Shown here: one piece after another, positions 1 through 9,451 of the stretch
Numbering within the stretch: position 1 is the first letter of the stretch
Layout of the letters: each line of letters starts with the position of its first letter
Assembly (NCBI GenBank): GCA_024228115.1
Contig: JAAETT010000102.1
Location: 1-45,775, forward strand
Origin: a bacterium
GTDB lineage: Bacteria; Myxococcota_A; UBA9160; UBA6930
Reading direction: 5' to 3'
Length of the DNA: 45,775 nucleotides
Program-made: the position numbers and the translations under genes
Notes under the pieces: generated by a model
What the model saw: the letters and a program-made list of their open reading frames with translations, nothing else
Told to the model about the DNA's origin: nothing
Databases searched by the model: none

Positions 1-86
1 CGGAGCTGGCGATCCCGAGAGAAGGCCACCTTGAAAAACACACCCACAAAGGGCTAATCACACCACACCTGTCTTGGGCGGCTCCC

Positions 87-135
87 TATGGCCGCTTTTC
101 AGACGTTCACGTATGGCCGGTTTTGAGGTGTTCAC
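87..135. repeat. Two degenerate 24-bp direct repeats at a mobile-element remnant
   Basis: Two 24-nt units at 87-110 and 112-135 are separated by one base. Both begin TATGGCCG and end GTTCAC, and they differ at a few central positions. They lie just upstream of a transposase-like coding remnant. Short repeated units of this kind occur near the ends of some insertion sequences (IS21-like ends were considered), but assigning a family is inference. Positions 1-86 show nothing else I can name. Confidence 0.4.
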
Positions 136-140
136 CGAGG

Positions 141-422
141 GATCTGCTGATCCGGCACAGTGGAGCAAACCACAAGCGGGAGACCATCGCGTTCTCGAAG
201 CGCCGCCAATCGGCATTGGAACGGGTCGCGGTGTTCGCGGTCTGGGTGAATTTCCAGAAGAGCCGGCACGAGAAGGCACGGGACGCGACACCCGCCCAGT
301 GGCTCGGCCTCGTCGATCGAAAGCTCACGACGGAGGACATCCTCGCCGCTCGCCACTTCCCCAGCCGGATTCCGCTTCCGTTGCGCTGGCGGCAGTACTA
401 CGAGGGGCGAATCCCTACCCGC
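141..422 (+). pseudogene. Transposase-like C-terminal remnant
   Basis: The + frame through 141-422 encodes a protein-like stretch of about 94 residues beginning DLLIRHSGANHKRETIAF and running to YYEGRIPTR. It is rich in Arg and Lys with spaced Trp residues. I recognise this pattern from the C-terminal parts of transposase-associated proteins, but I cannot name the IS family. There is no credible start or N-terminal catalytic domain. The reading frame degenerates after about 425, and the degenerate repeats at 87-135 precede it. I read it as the end of a decayed mobile element beside the CCA-adding gene. Positions 423-539 contain only non-coding sequence, including a small CGCTTC/GAAGCG stem. 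Confidence 0.5.
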
Positions 423-539
423 GCGAGGCGCTGCGCTTCGCCTCCGTCCTACCGCTTCGCCACGTGAAGCGCCTGGAACCGCCTGTTCGTTCGTTGCTTT
501 CCCCGAGATATCAACAATTTCCGGGACACAACCCAAGGA

Positions 540-1871
540 TCATCCGCTACCTCGGCGCTTCCGGGGCTTTCGAGGAGCCAACTCCGCAGCCAGGCTGAGC
601 GCGTCCTCCCGGTTCCGCACCTTCTGATCGAGTACCGCCAGACGAATGCGCTCGAGTGCGCGGCCAACCGCAGGGCCAGTGAGGCCCATCTCGAGCAGAT
701 CCTGACCGGAGACCGGCAGGCGAACGGCTCGATCTTCGCGACGCCAGCGAAGGATGCGGCGGCGCTCTGCCGTTGCTGCCTCGGCCGCCAGAGCCTGTAA
801 CTCCTCGGCCCCGACGCCTCGTAGCAGGGCATCGGTCGGGCCGCGCCCCCGGCCCCGGCCAAGCGCGCGCAGGATCCGGGCGGCGGTCCGCGGATAGGCG
901 ACGATCCGCTCTGCAGCTCGGCCCCGCACGGCGAAGCGCCGCAGCACCCGGCGACGGAGCGGCGCGGGCAACGGCCCCAGCCACAGCATGAAGCCCGTGA
1001 GCCAAGGCTGGAGCGATGCAGAGGCATCGACCAGATCGCGACCCAAGCGACGCAAAGGGGTTCGGGAGGTCTTCGGCAAATGAAGACCCGGCTCGAGAGC
1101 GGCCAACACGTGCCACTCATCCAGCAGCCGAAGCGCCCGAGAGGGATCCAGACCGTGTACGGGATCGGCAAACAACTTCTCGAACTCGGCGTGGTAGCGC
1201 TCGCCCTTCACGCCACCGAACGCCCCATCACGCAGCGCCCCACGCAGGGCGCTGCGGCTCGGTCGGGCCAGCGCCATACCGAGCCGCGGCGCCAGGCGAG
1301 CAGCCCTTAGCGCGCGGGTCGGATCATCCTGAAAGCTACCCGCGTGGAAGACCCGCAGGAGCCCACGATCCAGATCCGCCAGCCCCTCGCCCGGATCGAT
1401 CAACGCCGAGCGGCCTTTGCGTGCGGTGGCGTTGAGCGGTGCAGCCATCCCGTTCACCGTGAAGTCTCGCCGCCGGAGGTCCTCATCGAGCCCACCGGCT
1501 GCGATCGTGGGGAGCGCGCCAGGTTTTTCGTAGACCTCCGACCGGACACTGGACACGTCCAACACGACGCCGTCCAACTCGATCCGCACCGTGCCGAAGC
1601 GCGGGTGGACGACGATCCGGGCGCCTTCCAGCTGCGCAGTCTTTGCCACGGCGGCTGCAGCCGAATCCGCCTGCTTCATCGTCTCGTCGCGAGGCTCGGC
1701 CACCAGATCCACATCCCGCAGCGGCCGGTCGAGAAGGAAATCCCGCACCGGCCCGCCAACCAGATGGATGCCCACGCCGAGCGAATCCCCGGCTTTTGCG
1801 ATCGCCAGGGTCGCATCCCGTGCCGGCTCCGGCAGAGCCCGCCGCAGCAGATCCAGGCCGATCCGCTTCAC
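540..1871 (-). CDS. cca: CCA tRNA nucleotidyltransferase / poly(A) polymerase family protein
   Basis: A class II nucleotidyltransferase of about 443 residues. It probably adds or repairs the 3' CCA of tRNAs; a poly(A) polymerase role is possible. The N-terminal catalytic signature is LVGGPVRDFLL (about residues 37-47), followed by DVDL carrying the metal-binding aspartates. The conserved RRDFTVNGMA element and the DDPTRALRAARL head/neck motif follow. No HD phosphohydrolase domain is seen at the C-terminus. The chosen start is a GTG 17 nt downstream of the xerD stop, because the N-terminus then matches family length and an upstream extension would read through xerD. It is the last gene of the minus-strand run. 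Confidence 0.85.
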   Translation of the reverse strand: MKRIGLDLLRRALPEPARDATLAIAKAGDSLGVGIHLVGGPVRDFLLDRPLRDVDLVAEPRDETMKQADSAAAAVAKTAQLEGARIVVHPRFGTVRIELDGVVLDVSSVRSEVYEKPGALPTIAAGGLDEDLRRRDFTVNGMAAPLNATARKGRSALIDPGEGLADLDRGLLRVFHAGSFQDDPTRALRAARLAPRLGMALARPSRSALRGALRDGAFGGVKGERYHAEFEKLFADPVHGLDPSRALRLLDEWHVLAALEPGLHLPKTSRTPLRRLGRDLVDASASLQPWLTGFMLWLGPLPAPLRRRVLRRFAVRGRAAERIVAYPRTAARILRALGRGRGRGPTDALLRGVGAEELQALAAEAATAERRRILRWRREDRAVRLPVSGQDLLEMGLTGPAVGRALERIRLAVLDQKVRNREDALSLAAELAPRKPRKRRGSG

Positions 1872-1890
1872 ACGCGCCTGCGGGGGATGC

Positions 1891-2823
1891 TCATCGCTCG
1901 CGCCTCGGACGTCCCGAGCCTCGCGGGTGATGTTCTTCCACGAGGTCGCGCAGACGTCCGCCGCTGACGTGCGTGTAGATCTGTGTGGTCGAAAGGTCCG
2001 CGTGGCCCAACATGGTTTGAACGGCCCGCAGGTCCGCGCCCCCCTCCACGAGATCGGTCGCAAACGCATGGCGAAGCACGTGGGGCGAGACCCGCTCGGC
2101 AGGCACGCCCGCACGCAGCGCCAGGCCCCGCAGCCGTTGGAAGAAGTTCTGGCGAGTCATGGCCTGGCCGCGTCGACCCAAAAAGAGTGCATCCACGCTG
2201 CGTTGGCCCTTGCCGAGCAGGACGGGGCGCGCCTCGTCCAGGTAGCGTTGGATGGCCAGCAGGGCGGGTTCGCCGAGAGGCACGATGCGCTCCTTCCGGC
2301 CCTTGCCCACGACACGCAGCCAGCCAGCACGGGCGTCGACCGCCGCCAGGGGAAGTCCGACCAGTTCGCTGACCCGCAACCCCGCGCCATACAGCACTTC
2401 GAGCATGGCGCGGTCGCGCACGCAGAGCGGGGCGTCGCCGCTCGTCGCTATCAAGAGCGCCTCGGTCTCGTCCGGGCGGAGCACCTTCGGCAGGGGGCGC
2501 CCCGTTCGCGGAGAGCCGACGCCCTCGCTCGGATCTTTCGCAAGTCGTCCGGTCGCAACGAGATGGCGCACGAACCTGCGCACGGATACGGCCATTCTGG
2601 CCCGGCTACGAGCCGCCAGGCCTTCCCGTTCGAGCGATTCCAGGAAGCCTGTCACGTGCCGCCTCTCGATCGCCTTCGTGTCCCGAACCCCATCTTGTTC
2701 GAGCAGGTCCGCGAACCGGGCCAGATCTCGCCCATAGGCTTCGAGCGTGTTCGGGCGAAGTCCCCGTTCCACGGCCAGATGACGGAGAAAGCGGTCGATC
2801 GCTGTGGACAGTTCAAGAGCCAT
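1891..2823 (-). CDS. xerD: Tyrosine recombinase XerD
   Basis: A site-specific tyrosine recombinase of 310 residues, the normal size for XerC/XerD, which resolve chromosome dimers at dif with FtsK. It has an N-terminal SAM-like core-binding domain (about residues 1-90). The catalytic set is visible: Arg in GAGLRVSEL, Lys in GKGRKERIVPL, His and Arg in SPHVLRHAFAT, His in MLGHADLSTTQ, and the nucleophile Tyr in IYTHV. The C-terminal box resembles XerD more than XerC. The ATG at 2823 overlaps the end of glnD by 11 nt, so the two are translationally linked. No second Xer gene or dif site was recognised in the window. Confidence 0.88.
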   Translation of the reverse strand: MALELSTAIDRFLRHLAVERGLRPNTLEAYGRDLARFADLLEQDGVRDTKAIERRHVTGFLESLEREGLAARSRARMAVSVRRFVRHLVATGRLAKDPSEGVGSPRTGRPLPKVLRPDETEALLIATSGDAPLCVRDRAMLEVLYGAGLRVSELVGLPLAAVDARAGWLRVVGKGRKERIVPLGEPALLAIQRYLDEARPVLLGKGQRSVDALFLGRRGQAMTRQNFFQRLRGLALRAGVPAERVSPHVLRHAFATDLVEGGADLRAVQTMLGHADLSTTQIYTHVSGGRLRDLVEEHHPRGSGRPRRER

Positions 2824-5551
2824 TTCGGGGCTCTTCCGTGGCCTGGGCCTCACCTCGAGCGGCGAGGGTCAGCTCATCCTCGAGTTCCACCAGGTCGTCC
2901 GGGTTCGTGATCTTCTTCGCGGCCGGCCCCTTGATGTAGAACGTGTCCGCCACCTGGTCGAGCACGGTCGTCGCCTTGGAAATGAAGATCTCTAGATCGT
3001 GCCCGGCCAAGGTCCGGGTCAGGTCGTAGAGCAGGCCCGGACGATCGTCCGCCGTCACATCCACGACCGTGTAGAAATCCGACACATCGTTGCGGATCTG
3101 CACGTGGGCCGGAGCACGCGAGGGGGATTGAGGGCGACCGACGGGTCGACCACGCTGCGCGATCAATGTGTCCACGAGCGCCCTGCCCTGCAACACATCC
3201 GCTACGACCTCTTCGAGCCGGTCCCAGGTGACCTGCTGCTCGGCTTCGCCACCGTCGGGAGTCGACACCCGATAGATCTCCAGGGCCAGCCCGGTGCGCG
3301 TGGTGTAGACGTTCGAACCGAGAATGTTGATGCCGACGGCCGTCAACGAGCCGGCCACATCCGAGTAGAGCCGCCGGGCATCGCGGGTACACAAGATGTA
3401 TTCGCTGAAGCCACCACGCATCGTGCGCACGGCGCTGGCCTGGGCTCGCTCCGGGCCCAACGAAAGAACGACCCTTGCGTGTCGAGCGATCTGACGCGGC
3501 GTGTGGGAGATGAAGTAGCGCCGCGGCATCATTTCGAAGAACTCGTGAACGCGCGCCTCGGCAACGCCCAGGGCCTGGAGCTCCCGCGCCGCCTGGGCTC
3601 GGCGGGTCTCGACCCGCGCATCGATCTGACTCTGGGCGAAGCGCGGATCGTCCCCACCGGATTCGAGGAATTCAGAGGTGCGCTCGAACAACTCCTTCAA
3701 CAACTCGTAGCGCCACTCGGTCCAGGCCGAAGTCGACGAGGCCCGCATATCGGCAAACGTCGCCAGGTAGAGATTGTGCAAGTTCTCGCGGTCACCACAG
3801 GTCTGGGCCAGGTCGACGATCACCTTCGGATCCGCCAGGTCGCGCCGCTGCGCGACATGGGACATCAGCAGGTGCCAACGCACCACGAACACGACCCGCC
3901 GCGTGCGATCGGCATCCAAGCCGAGACGCTCGCAGCATTGCTCGGCCATGTCGGCACCCTTGTTCGAATGGTCACCGCCCATGCCCTTGCCGATATCGTG
4001 GAGCAGACAGCCCAGGTACAGCGCAGGCAAGTCCGGAACATTCCGGACCAACTCCGTCAACTCGGGAAGCGCCTGCTCGTATTTCCCTCGCCACAGCCGG
4101 CGCAGCTCTTCGACCAGGAAGATCGAATGCACGTCCACGGTGTAGGTGTGGTAGATGACGTGCTGCCAGCGGCAGACGATGTGTTCCCACTCGGGCAGAT
4201 AGCGACCGAGAAGTCCGACCTCGTTCATCACCATCAACGTACGCATCACGCGGGTCGGCGCGCCCAGGATCCGGAGCAGCGCTGCAGCCGCCTCTGGATC
4301 CTTCTGGAAATCCTCATCGATGAGATGGAGATGTTCGCGGATATAGCGGCGGGCCGTTCGGGAGAGCGGAACGTCGTGGTCCTGGGCAATGGCGAAAGCC
4401 GTCAACAGGCGCACGGGATTCTCGCGGAGATGAGCAGCGTGCGGAATTTCGAGATGGTCCACCGCAACCCGGAAACCATCTTCGGCCGGTTTCGTCTCCG
4501 ACGTACCGCGGTTGGGCCGCGTTCGGGCGGCGCATTGCTCGAGCACGATCTCCGAGAACGTCTGGACCGCTCGCGCATGCAGGTAGTACTCGCGCATGAA
4601 CCGCTCGACCGGCAGCTCACCGCCCGGGCCCGGGCCCAAACCCAGGCCCAACCTCTCGGCGAGAGACTCCTGCAACTCGAAACTCATCTGGTCCGTCTTG
4701 CGCTTGGTCGAGAGGTGGAGTTGGTTCCGAACCCGCCAGAGGAACTGCAGGCCGTTCCGATACTGGGCCATCTCCGATTCGGTGAGCAATCCGACGTGCA
4801 AGAGGTCGTCGAGCCCCTGAAAGCGGGGCTCGGTTGCGCGCACGGCCCACCAGGCCGTGTGGTAGTCCCGCAAACCGCCGGCCCCCTCCTTGATGTTCGG
4901 CTGCAGGAGATACAACGAATCGCCGAACTTCGAGTGACGGGCCTGCCAGAGCTCTTGAAGCTCCTGAACGAACGCTCCGACATCGGGAATCAGGCGATCC
5001 CGGACGGCGGTCGTGAACTCGTGAAAGAGCGTCGCATCGCCGGCCAGAAAACGCGCGCCCAGCACGGTCGTCTTGGCCGTCAAGTCCTCCTGGCCCATCG
5101 CGATGGTCTCGTCCAGGTTTCGCAGGGCCGCGCCAACCTCGAGGCCCGCGTCCCAGAGGCAATACTGGATCCACTCGGCGATCCGCGCCGCATAGGGACT
5201 GACTTCGTCGCCGTCATGCAGGAAGAGCAGATCCACGTCGGAACCGATCGCCATCTCCCGTCGTGCGAACCCCCCCACCGCAGCAATACTCACTCGAGCG
5301 TCGAACTCCCCCTCGTCCGCGTAGTAGGTGAACTCCGCAACCTCGAAGAGGCGTCGGAGCAACCGGTCAATCGCGTCGGAGTGGAGGACGTTGACCGCGT
5401 TGCCCGAATCCCCTTGGCGTTGGCGCTCCGCGAGGAAAGCGCGCAGCTCGCCCAGATAGCCTCGGGCCGCCTCTGCGGTGGCGCGGGATTCGCGTTCCTC
5501 CCCCGACGTGTAGGGCGGAATGAACTGGTCCAGGGCCGGCTCGTCGCTCAT
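2813..5551 (-). CDS. glnD: Bifunctional uridylyltransferase/uridylyl-removing enzyme GlnD
   Basis: A nitrogen-status sensor of 912 residues that uridylylates PII (GlnB/GlnK) when glutamine is low and de-uridylylates it when glutamine is high. The order of domains is complete. The nucleotidyltransferase motif VGGFARREMAIGSDVDLLF is near residue 90. The HD hydrolase motif LLHDIGKGMGGDHS is near residue 517. Two C-terminal ACT domains lie at about 720-790 and 825-890; the second starts VDVTADDRPGLLYDL. The ATG at 5551 follows the amidase stop by 13 nt. No PII or glutamine synthetase gene is nearby, so the link to nitrogen control comes from family knowledge. Confidence 0.93.
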   Translation of the reverse strand: MSDEPALDQFIPPYTSGEERESRATAEAARGYLGELRAFLAERQRQGDSGNAVNVLHSDAIDRLLRRLFEVAEFTYYADEGEFDARVSIAAVGGFARREMAIGSDVDLLFLHDGDEVSPYAARIAEWIQYCLWDAGLEVGAALRNLDETIAMGQEDLTAKTTVLGARFLAGDATLFHEFTTAVRDRLIPDVGAFVQELQELWQARHSKFGDSLYLLQPNIKEGAGGLRDYHTAWWAVRATEPRFQGLDDLLHVGLLTESEMAQYRNGLQFLWRVRNQLHLSTKRKTDQMSFELQESLAERLGLGLGPGPGGELPVERFMREYYLHARAVQTFSEIVLEQCAARTRPNRGTSETKPAEDGFRVAVDHLEIPHAAHLRENPVRLLTAFAIAQDHDVPLSRTARRYIREHLHLIDEDFQKDPEAAAALLRILGAPTRVMRTLMVMNEVGLLGRYLPEWEHIVCRWQHVIYHTYTVDVHSIFLVEELRRLWRGKYEQALPELTELVRNVPDLPALYLGCLLHDIGKGMGGDHSNKGADMAEQCCERLGLDADRTRRVVFVVRWHLLMSHVAQRRDLADPKVIVDLAQTCGDRENLHNLYLATFADMRASSTSAWTEWRYELLKELFERTSEFLESGGDDPRFAQSQIDARVETRRAQAARELQALGVAEARVHEFFEMMPRRYFISHTPRQIARHARVVLSLGPERAQASAVRTMRGGFSEYILCTRDARRLYSDVAGSLTAVGINILGSNVYTTRTGLALEIYRVSTPDGGEAEQQVTWDRLEEVVADVLQGRALVDTLIAQRGRPVGRPQSPSRAPAHVQIRNDVSDFYTVVDVTADDRPGLLYDLTRTLAGHDLEIFISKATTVLDQVADTFYIKGPAAKKITNPDDLVELEDELTLAARGEAQATEEPRNGS

Positions 5552-5564
5552 GAAGATCCGTGAC

Positions 5565-6782
5565 TCATGAGGCGCGCCTCGCGAGCTTGGCACTCCGCTC
5601 GCTGCGATAGGATGAAAGGCCCCGGGCGATCTGCTCGGCAAGGACGGCACGGTAGAAACGGCTTGCGAGGCGTTTCGCTTCCTTCGGATGGGTGACGAAG
5701 CCGGTTTCGATCAGGATCGACGGCATTCCCGAAAGAAAGAGCACGTGGAACGGCGCCTGCTTGACACCGAGATCCTTCACCGAGCCATGGGTCTTCCGGA
5801 CGCCGGTCACCATCTTCCCGTGGACGGCGCGCGCCAGCGATTGCGACTGGATCGACATCTCGGAGACCTTGAGCCCAGCGACGGCACGCTGGAGCGCATC
5901 GAGTTTGTTGGGCGGTACACCGTTTTCTCGGGCTGCCACACGGAGGGAGTGGCGCTCGTGGCCTTTGTCCAGGAAGTAGGTCTCGATCCCGTTGGCTCCG
6001 CGCCGGCGAGCCGCGTTGGCGTGAATCGAGACGAAGACATCTGCGCCCTTGCCTTCGGCAAAGGCCGTGCGCGCCTCGAGGCTCACGTTCTGGTCTCGTT
6101 CGCGAGTCAGATGCACCTGGAAGCCGCGCTCCCGCAAACGCTGCGCAAGCTCCCGGGCGAGGCGGAGGGTCACATCCTTCTCGCGGACCCCTGCCACGCC
6201 AACAGCGCCCGGATCGTCGCCTCCATGGCCCGGGTCGATCACGACCGTGTGGATCGGGCGCAAGGAGGTCCGCGGGGACGGCGTCGCCCTGGGCGACGGA
6301 GCAGCTCCACGAGGCGGCTTCGTGGAGGACGGACGGCGCGCAGTGATCGTTCCGCCGTGCGGCCCGCGATGGGCGTAGACGTCCAGAACGAGTCGATCCG
6401 GCGAAGTGAGCTGGAAGAGGCGATGGCGCTCGTAGCGGTCGAGATCGATCACCAGCCGTGAGGCCGTGGCGCGATTCTGGCCGAGACGGATGCCTCGCAG
6501 TAGACCATCGCCGACCCGAATCGGATCCGCATAACGTGTCCCCACCCAGACATTGGGGAGATCCAGGTAGATCCGCTCGGGCTTCCCGGCCTCGCGATCC
6601 GCGGCGAGGCGCTTGACTTCGCTGCGTGCGGTCGGGCCAGAGAGCTCGACGACCACACGGGTGTAGTTCTTGTACGACCAATGCCGAACGTCCCGCACAT
6701 CGGAAAGCCCCGGCGGCCGCTCGGCGCCCAGCAGCAGCATGGCGCAGAGGCCCAACCAAATAATGGCCCGAGGGCGCTTCAC
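5565..6782 (-). CDS. N-acetylmuramoyl-L-alanine amidase with AMIN domain (AmiC type)
   Basis: A 405-residue exported zinc amidase that cuts the bond between N-acetylmuramic acid and the stem peptide, usually for daughter-cell separation. A signal-peptide-like N-terminus (RAIIWLGLCAMLLLGAERP) is followed by an AMIN domain (about residues 25-120) that targets septal wall, then a Pro/Ser/Thr-rich linker. The Amidase_3 domain follows, with zinc ligands in VVIDPGHGGDDPGAVG, a conserved Glu after VAGVREKDVTL, and VSIHANAA. The catalytic Glu is in SILIETGFVTHP. The GTG start overlaps the mutS stop (GTGA). A regulatory alpha-helix between sheets, as in AmiB/AmiC, is plausible from the insert after NGIETYFL. 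Confidence 0.9.
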   Translation of the reverse strand: MKRPRAIIWLGLCAMLLLGAERPPGLSDVRDVRHWSYKNYTRVVVELSGPTARSEVKRLAADREAGKPERIYLDLPNVWVGTRYADPIRVGDGLLRGIRLGQNRATASRLVIDLDRYERHRLFQLTSPDRLVLDVYAHRGPHGGTITARRPSSTKPPRGAAPSPRATPSPRTSLRPIHTVVIDPGHGGDDPGAVGVAGVREKDVTLRLARELAQRLRERGFQVHLTRERDQNVSLEARTAFAEGKGADVFVSIHANAARRRGANGIETYFLDKGHERHSLRVAARENGVPPNKLDALQRAVAGLKVSEMSIQSQSLARAVHGKMVTGVRKTHGSVKDLGVKQAPFHVLFLSGMPSILIETGFVTHPKEAKRLASRFYRAVLAEQIARGLSSYRSERSAKLARRAS

Positions 6783-9451
6783 GACGGACCTTCGCCGAGC
6801 CGCTTTCGCCAGGCCGCAACGAACTCCAGGGCCTGGCGAGGCGTCGTGTCGTCGGGATCGAGGGCGCGTAGCTCCCGCAGCACCTCTTCTTCCGTCGGAT
6901 CCGGGCCTGCGGTCGAGAACAGGGCCAGCTGTCCATCCTCTTGCGGGCCGTCGGCCTGAGCGGCCAACCGAGGGCGGCCATCGGGGGAGAGCTCGTCTTC
7001 CTCGAGCCGCGCCAGGATCTCCCTGGCCCGCTCGATCACGGCGGCAGGCAGCCCTGCCAGGCGCGCCACCTGGATTCCGTAGGACCGGTTCGCCGGGCCG
7101 GGTGCCAGGCGACGCAAGAACAACACCTCTTCCTTCCACTCGCGCGCTTCGAAGTGCGCGTTCTCCACGGCTTCGCGGGTGCGGGCCAGGTCTGCCAGCT
7201 CGTGGTAGTGGGTCGCAAACAGGGTTCGCGCACGAAGGCCGGGCGTGTCATGCAGATATTCCGCAACCGCCCAGGCGATCGACAGGCCGTCGAAGGTGCT
7301 GGTTCCGCGGCCGATCTCGTCCAGGATGATCAAGCTACGCGGCGAGGCCTGGGCCAGGATCTCTGCGGTCTCTCTCATCTCCACCATGAACGTGGATTCG
7401 CCACGGGACAGCCGATCCGAAGCGCCGACCCGGGTGAAGACCCGGTCGACGACACCGATGCGTGCTGCCTCGGCGGGGAGGAAGCTGCCCATCTGGGCCA
7501 GCAACACGAGGATGGCCACCTGGCGTAGATAGGTGCTCTTGCCGGACATGTTGGGACCGGTCATCAGGAGCAGTTGTGTTTCGTGCGGGTCGAGATCGGT
7601 ATCGTTGGCGACGTATTCTTCCCCGGCTCTACGCAGGAGGTGTTCCACGACCGGATGTCGACCAGCCGTCACCGAGAGGCCCGTGCCCTCATCGACGACG
7701 GGCCGCACCCAACCATCCTGGCGTGCAACCTCCGCCAGGGATTGGAGCGCGTCGAGTTCACCAACGGCAACGGCCGCCTCGCGGATCTCAGCAGCACGCG
7801 CCAGCGCCGTCTGGCGTACCTCTTCGAAGATCTCGCGCTCGAGGGCAGCCGCACGCTCGGTCGCACCGAGAACGCTCCCCTCCATTTCACGAAGCGCGGG
7901 GGTCGTGAAGCGCTCGGCGCCCTTCAGTGTTTGTTTGCGTTCGTAGTCTTCGGGGACACGATCCAGATTCGCCTTCGTGATCTCCAGGGCGTAGCCATGC
8001 ACCGGATGGAAGCGAACCTTCAGCGTTGGAATTCCAGTGCGCTCCTTCTCCTCAGCCTCGAGGCCCGCGATCCATTCCCGCCCTTTGCTCGCGGCCTCTC
8101 GCACGACATCCAGTTCACTTCGAAAACCAGCCCGGACGTATCCCGTCTCGTTGGCGCCACGCGAACCCCGCGGCAGGGGCTTCGGATCGTCTACGAGTGC
8201 GTCCGTCAGCAACTCATCCAGATCCGGTAGAGGCTTCGGCATCCGAAGCGCCGTCGGCGTGGCTACGAGCAGGGAACCATCCTGGCCCGCCAGGGCTTTG
8301 CCCACCCCAGGGAGGGCTGCGAGCGAGTCCCGGAGCGCCGCGACATCTCGAGGCTCTGCCCCAGGCCGCTGGCAACGAGCGAAGATGCGCTCCAGATCGC
8401 GGACACCGCCCAGAGCCTCTCGCAAACGATGACGGCCCCGATCGTCCTCGAAGAGCAAGGCGACACCATCCTGTCGCGCACCGATCGCGCTCGGATCGAT
8501 CAGGGGGTAGGCCATCCAGCGGGCGAGACAACGTGCGCCAAGCGCCGTGCGCGTATCGTCCATGCGCTCGATCAGGGTCCCGCTGCGCGAGCGATCCTCG
8601 TGGCTCTCGAAGAGTTCGAGGTGTCGGCGCGTGGCACCGTCGAGCACCATGGCATCGGCCAATCCGTAGAGGCGAAGCCGGGGTGCCTGAGCCATGGCCG
8701 CGGGTTGATGGTCGGCCAGATAGCGAAGGGCCGCGCCCGCGGCAGCCATCCGGGGATCCGCGGCATCGGCCAGGAAGCCATGGGGATGGGCCGGCGCACA
8801 GTCAGGATCGAAGTGGTCGGCATCGACGACACGCAGCACGGTCGCAGGAATCCGCGCCAACGCGAAAGGCTCGACGGCCCCGCGCCAATCGGGCCCGACC
8901 AGGAGCTCCCGCGGTGCAACGCGTTCGAGTTCGTCGCAGAGGCTGCTTGGGAGTTGCCCATCCGGCGCCGCATCTGCAGCGGTGGCCCGAAAATTTCCGG
9001 TCGAGGCATCGAGCACCGCGAGCCCGAACGCCCCACCCAACCGGGCAACGACGGCGAGAGCCACCTCCTGGGAACCCGCGAGGCCCGTCGGATCTCCTAC
9101 CAGGCCGGGAGTCACCACCTCGACGACCTCGCGCCGTACCAGCTTGCGGCCCACCGCTTGCTTCGCGTCTTCCACCTGCTCGCATAACGCGACCCGGTGG
9201 CCGAGATCCGCCAGCTTGCGGATGTATCCCTCCGCACTGTGCACAGGTACACCGCACATCGGGATCGGATCGGGCTTGTTCTTGTCGCGGGTGGTGAGCG
9301 TGATCTCGAGCAACGGCGCGGCCCGCTCGGCATCTTCGAAGAAGAGTTCGTAGAAATCACCCATCCGGTAGAACAGGAAGGCGTCGGGTACCTGGGCCTT
9401 CAGCCCAAGGTACTGCCGCATCATCGGAGTTTCGCGGGCCGATTTGATCAC
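6779..9451 (-). CDS. mutS: DNA mismatch repair protein MutS
   Basis: A full-length MutS of 890 residues, which recognises mispaired bases and recruits MutL. The mismatch-reading Phe-X-Glu motif is present in GDFYELFFED (F33, E35). The ATPase carries Walker A GPNMSGKSTYL (about residue 630), Walker B LIILDEIGRGTSTFDG (about 705) and the FATHYHEL H-loop. The C-terminus keeps a short tail where the dimer/tetramer helices sit. The start is GTG at 9451 overlapping the lapB stop, or the ATG nine codons later. It sits between the lapB and amidase genes. No mutL is seen in the window. Confidence 0.95.
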   Translation of the reverse strand: MIKSARETPMMRQYLGLKAQVPDAFLFYRMGDFYELFFEDAERAAPLLEITLTTRDKNKPDPIPMCGVPVHSAEGYIRKLADLGHRVALCEQVEDAKQAVGRKLVRREVVEVVTPGLVGDPTGLAGSQEVALAVVARLGGAFGLAVLDASTGNFRATAADAAPDGQLPSSLCDELERVAPRELLVGPDWRGAVEPFALARIPATVLRVVDADHFDPDCAPAHPHGFLADAADPRMAAAGAALRYLADHQPAAMAQAPRLRLYGLADAMVLDGATRRHLELFESHEDRSRSGTLIERMDDTRTALGARCLARWMAYPLIDPSAIGARQDGVALLFEDDRGRHRLREALGGVRDLERIFARCQRPGAEPRDVAALRDSLAALPGVGKALAGQDGSLLVATPTALRMPKPLPDLDELLTDALVDDPKPLPRGSRGANETGYVRAGFRSELDVVREAASKGREWIAGLEAEEKERTGIPTLKVRFHPVHGYALEITKANLDRVPEDYERKQTLKGAERFTTPALREMEGSVLGATERAAALEREIFEEVRQTALARAAEIREAAVAVGELDALQSLAEVARQDGWVRPVVDEGTGLSVTAGRHPVVEHLLRRAGEEYVANDTDLDPHETQLLLMTGPNMSGKSTYLRQVAILVLLAQMGSFLPAEAARIGVVDRVFTRVGASDRLSRGESTFMVEMRETAEILAQASPRSLIILDEIGRGTSTFDGLSIAWAVAEYLHDTPGLRARTLFATHYHELADLARTREAVENAHFEAREWKEEVLFLRRLAPGPANRSYGIQVARLAGLPAAVIERAREILARLEEDELSPDGRPRLAAQADGPQEDGQLALFSTAGPDPTEEEVLRELRALDPDDTTPRQALEFVAAWRKRLGEGPS

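Noticed and set aside
2999-5563. 854-codon plus-strand frame opposite glnD
   Set aside because: It is antisense to glnD, whose nucleotidyltransferase, HD and ACT motifs are all in order. The shadow has no motifs and lacks a ribosome site.
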